From the NCBI GenBank assembly GCA_035518715.1, contig DATIXJ010000015.1, positions 87,142 to 151,141 on the forward strand: a stretch of DNA of 64,000 bases. The letters are read 5' to 3'. Under the pieces are notes generated by a model. That model was not told where the DNA came from. It ran no database searches and saw only the letters and a program-made list of their open reading frames with translations. This document shows positions 50,247-59,477 of this stretch, piece after piece. Positions within the stretch are counted from its first letter, which is position 1; each line of letters starts with the position of its first letter. A program made the translations under genes and the position numbers. This DNA comes from DATIXJ01 sp035518715. GTDB lineage: Bacteria > Bacteroidota > Ignavibacteria > UBA10030 > SZUA-254.

Positions 50247-50555
50247 ATGAGCGAAGCTGAGTTGATCGTCAACAACCAGGCAGAGTTCCTGAAGTTCCTG
50301 AGAGCGAGATTCACGCTCATCCACATGTCGAATCTGTTCTTCAGGGATTTTCATTACGGAGTCATGCTCTATCTCTCCGATCATGGGAAGAAGCTCAAGT
50401 ACCACGATGCCGAAAGAATCGCCGGGGAAGTTGCCGAGGTGTTTGAGAAGAAGGGTATTCTCAAGCGCATCGATTTCCAATCGTGGAAGCTGAACTATCC
50501 CGACTTTGCCCTGCCGCGGTCTTCGAAGGCTGCGGAGAAAAAAGCGTCATCATAG
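50247..50555 (+). CDS. Uncharacterised 102-residue protein inside the SUF operon
   Basis: A soluble protein of 102 residues with no cysteine, signal peptide or membrane segment. It looks mainly helical, with a conserved-looking core LRARFTLIHMSNLFFRDF, YLSDHGKKLKY, and AGEVAEVFEKKGILKRI, and a basic, alanine-rich tail after LPRSSK. It lies 48 bp after iscS and 7 bp before sufB, in frame with the operon. I do not recognise the family. Its position suggests a role in SUF assembly or its regulation; a winged-helix fold is possible from the helix spacing, but this is only a guess. Confidence 0.8.
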   Translation: MSEAELIVNNQAEFLKFLRARFTLIHMSNLFFRDFHYGVMLYLSDHGKKLKYHDAERIAGEVAEVFEKKGILKRIDFQSWKLNYPDFALPRSSKAAEKKASS

Positions 50556-50562
50556 GAAGATC

Positions 50563-52008
50563 ATGAGTACAGAAACCTCAGCCATTGAACAGCTGGCAAA
50601 CAAAGAATACAAGTGGGGGTTTGTTACACCGATCGAAAGCGAATCTGCCCCTCGCGGTCTGACGGAAGACATTATCCGATTCATTTCCGCGAAGAAGGGC
50701 GAGCCGGAGTGGCTTCTCGAATGGCGGTTGAAAGCCTTCAGCCACTGGCAGACGATGGTTGAGCCCGACTGGGCGAATCTTCATCACGCTCCGATCAATT
50801 ACCAGGATATCATTTATTATTCCGCCCCGAAACAAAAGAAACAGCTTTCGTCGCTCGATGAAGTTGATCCCGAACTTCTGAAGACGTACTCAAAACTTGG
50901 AATTTCCCTTGAAGAACAGAAACGCCTGACCGGTGTCGCGGTGGACGCGGTATTCGACAGCGTTTCGGTTGCGACGACCTTCAAGGAAAAGCTTGCGGAG
51001 ATGGGCATCATCTTCTGTTCGTTCTCGGAGGCCGTGAAAAACCACCCCGATCTTGTCCGAAAATATCTGGGACGGGTTGTCCCGTACACGGATAATTTTT
51101 TTGCGACCTTGAATTCTGCGGTGTTCAGCGACGGTTCCTTCTGTTATGTTCCGAAGGGTGTGAAGTGCCCGATGGAGCTCTCGACATATTTCCGAATCAA
51201 CGCTGCGGAGACAGGTCAGTTCGAGCGCACCCTCATTGTTGCGGATGAAGGTGCTTCGGTCAGTTATCTGGAAGGCTGTACGGCACCGATGCGTGACACG
51301 AACCAGCTTCATGCCGCTGTTGTTGAACTCATCGCATTGGATAATGCCTTCATCAAGTATTCCACCGTGCAGAACTGGTACCCAGGCGATAAAGAAGGAA
51401 AAGGCGGAATCTATAATTTTGTGACGAAGAGAGGAATCTGCGCGGGAGTGAACTCACACATTTCCTGGACTCAGGTTGAGACGGGTTCGGCAATTACCTG
51501 GAAATATCCCGGCGTGATCCTCCAGGGTGATAATTCGATCGGTGAATTCTATTCCGTTGCCGTGACGACGAATTTTCAGCAGGCGGATACGGGCACGAAG
51601 ATGATACACATGGGAAAAAATACGCGCAGTACGATTGTCTCCAAGGGAATATCTGGCGGCCGCGGAAATAATTCCTACCGCGGGCTGGTGCGCGTGCAGA
51701 AAGGAGCAACCAACGCCCGGAATTTTTCACAATGCGATTCCCTCCTCCTCGGCGATAAGTGCGGCGCACATACATTCCCGTATATCGAAGTAAAGAACAC
51801 CACATCGACGGTCGAGCATGAAGCATCGACCTCCAAAATCGGCGAGGATCAGATCTTCTATTGCAAACAGCGCGGACTTTCCGCCGAAGATGCCGTAAAC
51901 CTGATCGTAAACGGTTTTTGCCGCGAAGTGTTCCGCGAACTTCCGATGGAATTTGCCGTCGAAGCGCAAAAGCTGCTGGGTGTGAGTCTGGAAGGTAGCG
52001 TCGGTTGA
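50563..52008 (+). CDS. sufB: Fe-S cluster assembly protein SufB
   Basis: The 481-residue scaffold component of SufBCD starts at the ATG at 50563 behind AGGAAG. Typical blocks are YKWGFVTPIESESAPRGL, GISLEEQKRLTGVAVDAV, TFFRIN-type residues (STYFRINAAETGQFERTL), CTAPMRDTNQLHAAVVELIA and the C-terminal RGLSAEDAVNLIVNGFCREV with a cysteine near the end. SufB holds the nascent cluster with SufC and SufD. The preceding 102-residue gene lies 7 bp away. Confidence 0.97.
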   Translation: MSTETSAIEQLANKEYKWGFVTPIESESAPRGLTEDIIRFISAKKGEPEWLLEWRLKAFSHWQTMVEPDWANLHHAPINYQDIIYYSAPKQKKQLSSLDEVDPELLKTYSKLGISLEEQKRLTGVAVDAVFDSVSVATTFKEKLAEMGIIFCSFSEAVKNHPDLVRKYLGRVVPYTDNFFATLNSAVFSDGSFCYVPKGVKCPMELSTYFRINAAETGQFERTLIVADEGASVSYLEGCTAPMRDTNQLHAAVVELIALDNAFIKYSTVQNWYPGDKEGKGGIYNFVTKRGICAGVNSHISWTQVETGSAITWKYPGVILQGDNSIGEFYSVAVTTNFQQADTGTKMIHMGKNTRSTIVSKGISGGRGNNSYRGLVRVQKGATNARNFSQCDSLLLGDKCGAHTFPYIEVKNTTSTVEHEASTSKIGEDQIFYCKQRGLSAEDAVNLIVNGFCREVFRELPMEFAVEAQKLLGVSLEGSVG

Positions 52009-52051
52009 CAATTCACATGAACATGAACTAGTAAAAAATCAAAAATTGAAA

Positions 52052-52816
52052 ATGCTGGAAATCAAAAATCTACATGCTTCGGTTGAAGAGAACGAGATCC
52101 TTCGGGGAATAGACCTGACAGTTCGTGCCGGCGAGGTTCATGCGATTATGGGACCGAACGGTTCGGGAAAAAGTACGCTTGCAGGCGTCCTTGCGGGCCG
52201 TGACAGCTACCGTGTCACTGCCGGCGAGGTATCGTATCTGGGGAAAAATCTTCTTGAGATGAATCCGGAAGACCGTGCCCGCGAGGGAGTATTTCTGGCG
52301 TTTCAATATCCGGTCGAAATCCCCGGAGTCAGCAACACCTATTTTCTGAAAGCCGCTCTGAATGCAATCAAGAAATATCGCGGTCAGGAGGAACTCGATG
52401 CGGTTGAATTTTTGTCGCTCGTGAAGCAGCGGATGAAACTCGTGGATATTGATGATGAACTTCTGAACCGCCCCGTGAATGAGGGGTTTTCCGGCGGGGA
52501 AAAGAAACGCAACGAAATTTTCCAGATGGCCGTTCTGGAACCAAGACTCGCGATACTCGACGAGACCGACTCCGGGCTGGACATCGACGCTCTCCGGGTC
52601 GTCGCCGATGGAGTCAACAAGCTGCGGACGAAGGACAATGCGATGATCGTGGTGACACACTACCAGCGTCTCCTGAACTATATCATTCCGGATTATGTAC
52701 ATGTCCTGGTGGACGGCCGCATCGTGAAATCCGGCGGCAAGGAGCTCGCGATGGAGCTCGAAGAAAAAGGATACGAATGGATCCGGGAACTGGATCAATC
52801 TCCCGTGACGCGCTGA
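52052..52816 (+). CDS. sufC: Fe-S assembly ATPase SufC
   Basis: The 254-residue ABC-type ATPase has Walker A GPNGSGKST, the Q-loop FLAFQYPVEIPGV, signature FSGGEKKRNE, and Walker B LAILDETDSGLDID, the last two in their SufC-specific forms. It powers cluster formation on SufB and SufD. The ATG at 52052 has no ribosome site, and the preceding 40 bases are A-rich; a TTG at 52046 is possible. The next gene follows after 6 bp. Confidence 0.97.
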   Translation: MLEIKNLHASVEENEILRGIDLTVRAGEVHAIMGPNGSGKSTLAGVLAGRDSYRVTAGEVSYLGKNLLEMNPEDRAREGVFLAFQYPVEIPGVSNTYFLKAALNAIKKYRGQEELDAVEFLSLVKQRMKLVDIDDELLNRPVNEGFSGGEKKRNEIFQMAVLEPRLAILDETDSGLDIDALRVVADGVNKLRTKDNAMIVVTHYQRLLNYIIPDYVHVLVDGRIVKSGGKELAMELEEKGYEWIRELDQSPVTR

Positions 52817-52822
52817 AGTGAC

Positions 52823-54166
52823 ATGAATATGAATTCTCAACAGGACACAATCCGCTGGTATCTCTCGAAATTCAGTTCATTCGAGAAGACACTGAACGGC
52901 GAATCCCGATCGCCGGTTCACGCACTTCGAACGGCCGCGATGCATCGACTCGAAGAGCTCGGCTTTCCGACAAAAAAGAATGAAGAATGGCGGTTTACCG
53001 ACATCGGTGCGATTTTGGGCGAACGATTTCTCCCCGCAACCGGATCGTCGATGCACTCCCTCTCCGACGCGGAATTCAACCGACTGCTTATGCCGATCGA
53101 GAAGTCGATACAGCTTGTCTTTCTGAACGGCCATCTCGTACCCCGATTTTCCTCAGGCCGCTCCGGCGACGGGTTGATTGTTGGAAGTCTGGCTGAAGCT
53201 CTGGGTGGTGATGCCGATGTGCTGAAATACCTTACCCGGTGCGCTTCCTACGAGACCGACGCCTTTACGGCATTGAACACCGGGTTTATGCAGGACGGTG
53301 CGTATGTGCACATTCCCGAGGGAGCGAAGCTGTCCGGACCGGTGTCGATACTCTTCGTTTCCACCGACGCCTCGGAACCGATTACCACGCAGCCCCGCAA
53401 TCTCATTGTGGCAGGCAACAGTGCCGAAGTTTCGCTGATCATCCGCTACGTTCACCGTTCGGAACGATCCTATTTTACGAATATCGTAACGGAGCTCTTC
53501 GCGGGTGAGCGGTCGAAGATCGATGTGACGATCGTCCAGGAAGAATCACCAAAATCGTTTCATATCGGTTCTCTTTCGATGCGCCAACAAAAGGGAAGCA
53601 GAGTAACGGTGAATGCGATTACGTTCGGAGGTTCGGTTGTGAGAAACAATGTTACATCAGTGCTCGATGGAGAAGAGTGCTTTTGCTCGTTAAACGGGCT
53701 TTCGCTCGGGACAGGCGATCAGCACATCGACAATCACACGACGATCGATCATGCCAAACCCAGTTGTGAGAGTCATGAGTTGTACAAGACTATTCTTTCT
53801 GACCGGTCCCGCGGAGTGTTCAACGGTAAAATATACGTGCGCAGGGATGCCCAGAAAACGGATGCGAAGCAGACGAATAAAACGCTTCTGCTTTCCGACG
53901 ATGCAACGATGAACACGAAACCTCAGCTCGAGATATTTGCGGATGACGTGAAATGCACACACGGGGCGGCAATCGGCTCGCTCGATCCGGAGTCCCTTTT
54001 CTACCTTCGCTCGCGTGGTATCGGCGAAAGCGAGGCAAAGGACCTCCTGACGTTCGCATTTGCGAGTGATGTCACGGAACGCATCCCGTCAGACGCTGTA
54101 CGCGGATATCTTGCCGGCCTCCTGCATAAACGGCTGGATACCGTTCAGCGGGGTGAAGAAGTATGA
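52823..54166 (+). CDS. sufD: Fe-S assembly protein SufD
   Basis: The 447-residue SufB paralogue forms the SufBC2D scaffold. It begins with helical segments and KKNEEWRFTDIG, a hallmark of the family, and its right-handed beta-helix ends with SLDPESLFYLRSRGIGESEAKDLL, split as SLDPESLFYLRSRG and SEAKDLL. An ATG two codons later is also possible. Its stop overlaps the sufS start (ATGA). Confidence 0.94.
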   Translation: MNMNSQQDTIRWYLSKFSSFEKTLNGESRSPVHALRTAAMHRLEELGFPTKKNEEWRFTDIGAILGERFLPATGSSMHSLSDAEFNRLLMPIEKSIQLVFLNGHLVPRFSSGRSGDGLIVGSLAEALGGDADVLKYLTRCASYETDAFTALNTGFMQDGAYVHIPEGAKLSGPVSILFVSTDASEPITTQPRNLIVAGNSAEVSLIIRYVHRSERSYFTNIVTELFAGERSKIDVTIVQEESPKSFHIGSLSMRQQKGSRVTVNAITFGGSVVRNNVTSVLDGEECFCSLNGLSLGTGDQHIDNHTTIDHAKPSCESHELYKTILSDRSRGVFNGKIYVRRDAQKTDAKQTNKTLLLSDDATMNTKPQLEIFADDVKCTHGAAIGSLDPESLFYLRSRGIGESEAKDLLTFAFASDVTERIPSDAVRGYLAGLLHKRLDTVQRGEEV

Positions 54167-55425
54167 CGGTACAGAGGGACATGGACATTCAGGTGGAACC
54201 CGAAAAGATATTCGACGTCGAGCGCATTCGGTCTGAATTCCCGATACTCAGTCAGAAAGTAAACGGCAAGCCATTGGTCTATCTCGATAACGCGGCAACC
54301 AGCCAGAAACCTCAGGATGTCATCGATGCGATGACCCGGTACTATCTCGAAGAGAATTCCAACATTCATCGGGGCGTCCACTTTTTGAGCGACAAGGCCA
54401 CCCAGTCGTATGAAGCCGCCCGCAGGAAGATCCAGCGGTTCATCAATGCGGCTTCGCACAAAGAGATTATCTACGTCCGCGGTACGACTGAAGCCATCAA
54501 TCTTGTGGCGCAGTCTTACGGACGGAAAAATTTCCGGCAGGGAGATGAGATACTCATATCCGCGATGGAGCACCATTCCAACATCGTCCCCTGGCAGATC
54601 CTGGCTGAAGAAAAAGGACTCGTGCTCCGGGTTATCCCCATGAATGACCGCGGAGAGCTCTTCCTGGACAAATATGAAGCCATGTTTAATGAGCGGACGA
54701 AATTTGTTTCCATCGTCCATGTTTCCAATGTCCTTGGCACGATCAATCCGGTGCGTGCAATGATCGGGATTGCTCATCGCCATGACGTTCCGGTTCTGAT
54801 CGACGGTGCGCAAGCGGTTTCGCACGGCAGAATAGACGTGCGCGAACTCGATTGTGATTTCTATGCTTTTTCCGGGCATAAGATGTACGGCCCGACCGGC
54901 GTTGGCATCCTCTACGGCAAGGAAAAGCACCTGGAGTCCATGCCCCCGTATCAGGGGGGCGGAGACATGATCCGGTCGGTGACCTATCAGAAAACAACGT
55001 ATAATGATCTTCCGTACAAGTTCGAAGCCGGTACACCGAATATTGCGGGAGGTGTGGGACTCGGAGCCACAATCGATTTTTTGAATCGAATCGATTTTGA
55101 TGCGGCAATGGCATACGAACGAGAGGTGTTTGAATACGCCTCCGTCGCACTCGCAGGCGTTAAGGGACTCCGGATCATTGGAACAGCGAAAGAGAAAGCG
55201 AGCGTTCACTCCTTTACTCTGGAAGGAATTCACCCGCATGATATCGGAACAATCCTGGATGATGACGGTATAGCGATACGAACGGGGCATCATTGTGCAC
55301 AGCCCGTGATGCAGTGTTTTAATATTCCTGCCACCGCACGCGCTTCGTTTGCCCTGTACAACACGAAGGAAGAAGTAGACGCTCTTGTCAAAGGAATTTA
55401 TCGGGTCATGGAGGTGTTCGCATAA
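54163..55425 (+). CDS. sufS: Cysteine desulfurase SufS
   Basis: This 420-residue class II cysteine desulfurase has YLDNAATSQKPQ, NIHRGVHFLSDKAT, the Schiff-base lysine in FSGHKMYGPTG, and the catalytic cysteine C378 in TGHHCAQPVM. Sulfur goes to SufU and then to SufBCD. It overlaps sufD by 4 bp and sufU by 1 bp. The presence of both this and an IscS-class enzyme in one operon is unusual. Confidence 0.96.
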   Translation: MTVQRDMDIQVEPEKIFDVERIRSEFPILSQKVNGKPLVYLDNAATSQKPQDVIDAMTRYYLEENSNIHRGVHFLSDKATQSYEAARRKIQRFINAASHKEIIYVRGTTEAINLVAQSYGRKNFRQGDEILISAMEHHSNIVPWQILAEEKGLVLRVIPMNDRGELFLDKYEAMFNERTKFVSIVHVSNVLGTINPVRAMIGIAHRHDVPVLIDGAQAVSHGRIDVRELDCDFYAFSGHKMYGPTGVGILYGKEKHLESMPPYQGGGDMIRSVTYQKTTYNDLPYKFEAGTPNIAGGVGLGATIDFLNRIDFDAAMAYEREVFEYASVALAGVKGLRIIGTAKEKASVHSFTLEGIHPHDIGTILDDDGIAIRTGHHCAQPVMQCFNIPATARASFALYNTKEEVDALVKGIYRVMEVFA

Positions 55426-55877
55426 TGTCGGCACTCCGTGAACTCTATCAGGAAGTTATCTTGGATCATAACAAGAGTCCCCGGAATTTTCGGCGGATGG
55501 AGCATCCCGACAGAAAGGTGGAAGGGTACAATCCGCTTTGCGGAGACCATTATACCATCTTCCTGAAAATGGACGGCGATGTCATTGCCGATATCAGCTT
55601 TGATGGTGCGGGGTGTGCCATTTCGAAGGCGTCGGCTTCTGTCATGAGCTCAATCGTGAAAGGAAAAACGAAGAAAGAGGCCGAAGAGGTGTTTGAGCGA
55701 TTTCATGAACTGGTCACCGGCGGGGGAGATCCGTCAGCGGTGCCCGAAAAATTCGGACGTCTCGCGGCATTCTCCGGGGTCTCGGAATTTCCCGCCCGTG
55801 TCAAGTGTGCAAGTCTGGCATGGCACACGCTCCGGGCCGCCCTGGAAACGAACGAGCACCGCGTTTCCACAGAGTGA
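55425..55877 (+). CDS. sufU: SufU zinc-dependent sulfurtransferase/scaffold
   Basis: The 150-residue protein has C39 (NPLCGD), D41, C64 (GAGCAIS) and C128 (RVKCASLAWHTL), with the extra segment between C64 and C128 that separates SufU from IscU. In Gram-positive bacteria SufU takes the persulfide from SufS in exchange at its zinc site. It starts one base before the end of sufS and is followed 17 bp later by sufT. Confidence 0.94.
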   Translation: MSALRELYQEVILDHNKSPRNFRRMEHPDRKVEGYNPLCGDHYTIFLKMDGDVIADISFDGAGCAISKASASVMSSIVKGKTKKEAEEVFERFHELVTGGGDPSAVPEKFGRLAAFSGVSEFPARVKCASLAWHTLRAALETNEHRVSTE

Positions 55878-55894
55878 GCCAATTGCGATCAAGT

Positions 55895-56230
55895 ATGGAA
55901 CAACAGCAGATCAGTTCGATCGAAAAAGGGATCATCGAGGCACAGGTCGTTGAAGCACTCCGGACCTGTTTCGATCCGGAAATCCCCGTGAATATTTATG
56001 ACCTTGGACTGATTTATCGCGTTGTAGTTGGCGATACAGGAAATGTGGAAATTACGATGACGCTCACGACACCGTACTGCCCTGCGGCGCAGTCGCTGCC
56101 GCCTCAGGTGGAAGCGAAGGCAAAAGGAGTCCAGGGTGTCACGGAGGCGAAGGTGAGCGTTGTGTGGGATCCTCCGTGGAACCCCAGCATGATGTCGGAA
56201 GCCGCAAAACTTGAACTCGGAATGTTTTAA
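55895..56230 (+). CDS. sufT: SufT/MIP18 (DUF59) Fe-S maturation factor
   Basis: The 111-residue protein is of the DUF59 family: ALRTCFDPEIPVNIYDLGLIYRV and TLTTPYCPAAQSLPPQV with its conserved cysteine, then VVWDPPWNPSMMSEAAKLELG. Members help mature or deliver Fe-S clusters. The start at 55895 is supported by the family-typical N-terminus; there is no strong ribosome site. It sits between sufU and an A-type carrier. Confidence 0.93.
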   Translation: MEQQQISSIEKGIIEAQVVEALRTCFDPEIPVNIYDLGLIYRVVVGDTGNVEITMTLTTPYCPAAQSLPPQVEAKAKGVQGVTEAKVSVVWDPPWNPSMMSEAAKLELGMF

Positions 56231-56247
56231 ACCAATACGGAGAAGAT

Positions 56248-56616
56248 ATGCAGGTCATAGGAACTGTCGAACAGCCGAAGGTCAACGATGAGATCGTTCT
56301 CACTGAAAAAGCGGCTGTGCAGGTGTTGAAGATCAAGGCAGATAACAGCATCCCAGCCGAGCACATACTGCGCATCGGCGTGAAAGGCGGGGGGTGTTCG
56401 GGACTCTCATACGTCCTTGGATTTGATGCGGAAAGCAAACCCAACGATCATCTCTTTGAGATGCACGGAGTGAAAATTTGTGTCGACCCAAAGAGCCTGT
56501 TTTTCATCAGCGGGACGGTCCTGGATTTCCAGGATGGATTGAACGGCAAGGGATTCGTCTTTAATAATCCGAAGGCGCAGCGCACTTGCGGATGCGGAAA
56601 TTCTTTCAGCGCGTGA
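56248..56616 (+). CDS. sufA: A-type Fe-S carrier (SufA/IscA/ErpA family)
   Basis: The 122-residue protein has the three cluster cysteines, C50 (GGGCSGL), C114 and C116 (TCGCG), in the usual A-type arrangement, with KAAVQVLKI at the N-terminus and FNNPKAQRTCGCGNSF at the end. It carries clusters from the SufBCD scaffold to target proteins. It is the last gene of the SUF operon, 17 bp after sufT. Sub-type (SufA, IscA or ErpA) is assigned from context. Confidence 0.92.
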   Translation: MQVIGTVEQPKVNDEIVLTEKAAVQVLKIKADNSIPAEHILRIGVKGGGCSGLSYVLGFDAESKPNDHLFEMHGVKICVDPKSLFFISGTVLDFQDGLNGKGFVFNNPKAQRTCGCGNSFSA

Positions 56617-56718
56617 GTTATACATACGGAGATGTCTCCCCGTTCCCCGGAGGAGATACGCGAGAACACATGTGGTTCATTCATCATAACCCCTGACATA
56701 ACAAAAGGAGTACGTTCT

Positions 56719-57324
56719 ATGTCATTTACACTTTCCAATTTACCGTATGCCCACGATGCCCTTGAGCCGTACATCGACAAACAGACGATGGAGATTCATC
56801 ACGGCAAGCATCATGCAGCATATGTCACAAATCTCAACAAAGCGGCGGAGAACGCAGACTGGGCGAACAAGCCCTTCGAAGCGATTCTCGCCGGCGTATC
56901 CAAGCTCCCTGCGGCGGTGCGGAACAACGGAGGAGGTCACTGGAATCATTCGGCATTCTGGCAGTGGATGAAGAAGGGCGGCGGCGGTCAGCCGTCGGGC
57001 GAACTTGCAACTTCCATCAACCGCGATTTCGGTTCCTTCGATAAGTTCAAGGAGCAGTTCTCCAACGCGGGCATTACCCGCTTCGGTTCGGGATGGGCAT
57101 GGCTTATTGCTCAGCACGGAAAGCTCGTTGTTGCTTCCACACCGAATCAGGATAACCCGCTGATGGATGTCGCAGAAACGAAAGGCGTTCCGATTCTCGG
57201 CCTTGATGTCTGGGAACATGCCTACTATCTCAAGTATCAGAACCGGAGACCGGAATATGTTGCGGCATTCTGGAACGTGATCAACTGGGATGAGGTTGCC
57301 AAGCGCTTCGGAAGTGCGAAGTAG
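56719..57324 (+). CDS. sodA: Superoxide dismutase, Mn-type
   Basis: The 201-residue enzyme starts at the ATG at 56719 behind AAAGGAG. Metal ligands are H27, H77, D163 and H167. The N-terminal-domain position that is Gln in iron enzymes is Gly here (NNGGGHWNHS), and the C-terminal Gln typical of manganese enzymes is present (Q144 in TPNQDNPL), so a manganese form is predicted. It lies 102 bp after the SUF operon and ends in its own terminator. Confidence 0.95.
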   Translation: MSFTLSNLPYAHDALEPYIDKQTMEIHHGKHHAAYVTNLNKAAENADWANKPFEAILAGVSKLPAAVRNNGGGHWNHSAFWQWMKKGGGGQPSGELATSINRDFGSFDKFKEQFSNAGITRFGSGWAWLIAQHGKLVVASTPNQDNPLMDVAETKGVPILGLDVWEHAYYLKYQNRRPEYVAAFWNVINWDEVAKRFGSAK

Positions 57325-57351
57325 TTGTTGTTCATCATTCAGACACGGTGG

Positions 57352-57386
57352 AAAGCCGGCACGACGAATGCCGGCTTTTCTTTTTT
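57352..57386 (+). terminator. Rho-independent terminator after sodA
   Basis: AAAGCCGGCA and TGCCGGCTTT form a 10-bp stem with a 7-nt loop, followed by TCTTTTTT. Confidence 0.92.
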
Positions 57387-57406
57387 ATCCCTCCTGAACG
57401 AACGTC

Positions 57407-57435
57407 TTGACAGTGAGCTCCTCGTTCGCTACATT
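57407..57435 (+). promoter_or_regulatory. Predicted promoter of the M61 peptidase gene
   Basis: A perfect TTGACA (57407-57412), 17 bp, TACATT (57430-57435), leaving a leader of about 70 bp. Confidence 0.6.
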
Positions 57436-57510
57436 GGCACGTGAACTTCCGGCCAATCAGGTCCGGATCGTACGAGGCAGTCTCATGTGTTCTATCCCAT
57501 AAGGAGTGCG

Positions 57511-59412
57511 ATGAATAGCCCATCTTTCTTCCGCAATCTGACCGCGCTGTGCAGCATGCTTGTCCTCCTCTCCACTTCGACTATCAAGGCAGGGACCGCG
57601 ATGGTACTTGCCCTCGATGCGTCTGACGCACCAAGAAAGATTCTTCATGTTAAAGAGACCCTCACCCTTCCTTCAGGCCCGGTGACTCTCTTTTACCCCA
57701 AATGGATTCCGGGAGAGCACGGACCCACGGGACCGGTTGCGGATCTTGTGGGACTCCACATTCATGCCGCCGGGAGTGAGCTTGAATGGAGACGAGACCT
57801 CGAAGACATGTATGCAATTCACTCCACTCTGCCGGCAGGTGCATCGGAGCTGAGCATCGATTTTGACTTTGTCTTGCCGCCGGTTATGGGCGGATTCTCT
57901 GCGGGAGCATCTTCCACTTCATCCCTCGTTGTTATCAGCTGGAATCAGGTATTACTTTATCCCCGGAATGAGCAACCCGACAGCATTCTCGTGACACCAA
58001 CGTTGACGCTGCCGGCGGGCTGGAAATTTGGTACGGCACTCGAACCGGAAAGTACTCAGGGAGCAGTCACCCATTTCAAACAGATTTCTGTAACCATGCT
58101 CATCGATTCGCCGGTGCTCGCAGGTGAACATTTCCGACGGATTGATGTGAGTCCGGGGCTGTCACCCTCACACGTTATCGACCTGGCAAGCGACGGAGAA
58201 GCGGCACTTGCCATGCCTGACGAAATGGTCCGTCACTATCGTAATCTTGTGCGCGAGGCACTGGCACTGTTTGGAGCTTACCACTACAGGCACTACGATT
58301 TTCTCTTCACCCTCAGCGATGAGGTGGCTCACTTCGGTCTGGAGCATCATCAGTCGAGCGACGACCGCGTCGGTGAGCGCGCACTATTGGATGCCAATCT
58401 CCAGAAACGGACGTCTGCGTTGCTCTGCCATGAATTCGTCCATTCATGGAATGGCAAGTTTCGGCGTCCGGCAGGGCTCGCCACCGGAAATTATTCTTCT
58501 CCCATGCACGGCGATCTCCTCTGGGTGTATGAGGGTCTCACGGAGTATCTCGGAAATCTGCTCGCTGCAAGATCGGGACTCCGCACACCGGAGGAGTACC
58601 GCGAGAATCTCGCGTTCGTGGCTGCAGGATTGGACTACCGGCCGGGCCGGACGTGGCGGCCTCTTCAAGATGCTGCCGATGATGCACAGATTCTCTATGC
58701 GAGTCGCGCCGATTGGGATAGTTATCGTCGCAGCGTCGATTTCTATGACGAGGGAGACCTTCTCTGGCTGGAAATCGATATGCGCATACGGGATCTCACT
58801 CACGGAAAACGGTCGCTGAATGACTTTTGCCGCACATTCCACGGGGGAGAGAACAACGGACCTGAGGTGAAACCGTATACATTTGATGATATTGTCTCGG
58901 CGCTCAATGCAACCGCCCCGTACGACTGGAAATCGCTTCTCGAGGAGAGGTTGCGCTCCACAGGGCCCCACGCGCCGATGGCAGGTATCGGCATGGGGGG
59001 CTGGAAGCTGGTCTACCGTGAAAAGCCCAACAGCATGGAAGAAGCACGAGAATCTACCGACAAAGTTGTGCACTTCGATTATTCGGTCGGGATGCGACTT
59101 GGCGAAGATGGTGCCGTTGGGGATGTCCTTCCAGGATCTGCCGCGTACGCCGCAGGAATCTCCCCCGGGATGAAAATTGCAGGGGTCAATTCGAGAAAAT
59201 TTTCGCTCCAGGTGTTCCGTGATGCATTGCGCAAGGGCAAGAGTTCGAAAGCTTCGTTGGATCTCCTTGTCCTTGACGGCGAATACTTCAAGCATTGCAG
59301 CGTGGACTATCATGAAGGAGAACGATATCCGTATCTCGAACGCGACACGTCGAAGCCCGATCTGCTGAGCAAGGTCCTCGCGCCGCTCGCGGAAAATTCT
59401 TCTCCCCGATGA
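57511..59412 (+). CDS. Secreted M61 glycyl-aminopeptidase-like metalloprotease with PDZ domain
   Basis: The 633-residue protein starts at 57511 behind AAGGAG and has a signal peptide ending near TIKA. An N-terminal beta domain precedes the gluzincin core, with zinc ligands H307 and H311 in CHEFVHSWNGK and catalytic E308; the third ligand is probably in the following VYEGLTEYLG. A PDZ-like domain is at about 500-600 (AAYAAGISPGMKIAGVN). Members of M61 cleave glycine- or alanine-starting peptides in the periplasm. Confidence 0.92.
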   Translation: MNSPSFFRNLTALCSMLVLLSTSTIKAGTAMVLALDASDAPRKILHVKETLTLPSGPVTLFYPKWIPGEHGPTGPVADLVGLHIHAAGSELEWRRDLEDMYAIHSTLPAGASELSIDFDFVLPPVMGGFSAGASSTSSLVVISWNQVLLYPRNEQPDSILVTPTLTLPAGWKFGTALEPESTQGAVTHFKQISVTMLIDSPVLAGEHFRRIDVSPGLSPSHVIDLASDGEAALAMPDEMVRHYRNLVREALALFGAYHYRHYDFLFTLSDEVAHFGLEHHQSSDDRVGERALLDANLQKRTSALLCHEFVHSWNGKFRRPAGLATGNYSSPMHGDLLWVYEGLTEYLGNLLAARSGLRTPEEYRENLAFVAAGLDYRPGRTWRPLQDAADDAQILYASRADWDSYRRSVDFYDEGDLLWLEIDMRIRDLTHGKRSLNDFCRTFHGGENNGPEVKPYTFDDIVSALNATAPYDWKSLLEERLRSTGPHAPMAGIGMGGWKLVYREKPNSMEEARESTDKVVHFDYSVGMRLGEDGAVGDVLPGSAAYAAGISPGMKIAGVNSRKFSLQVFRDALRKGKSSKASLDLLVLDGEYFKHCSVDYHEGERYPYLERDTSKPDLLSKVLAPLAENSSPR

Positions 59413-59440
59413 AGCGCATGTGGGGCTTCCGTAATTATCC

Positions 59441-59469
59441 TTGCATCACAGACGAAAAATTTCTATTTT
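59441..59469 (+). promoter_or_regulatory. Predicted promoter of the micro-protein pair, with a palindrome
   Basis: TTGCAT (59441-59446), 17 bp, TATTTT (59464-59469). ACGAAAA and TTTTCGT form a 7-bp inverted repeat around the -10 box. The start codon at 59478 falls almost at the expected transcript start. Confidence 0.4.
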
Positions 59470-59477
59470 CGTAGAGA

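Noticed and set aside
54145..55434. 429-codon open frame antisense to sufS
   Set aside because: sufS is certain on the other strand; the antisense product shows no domain and low-complexity basic segments.
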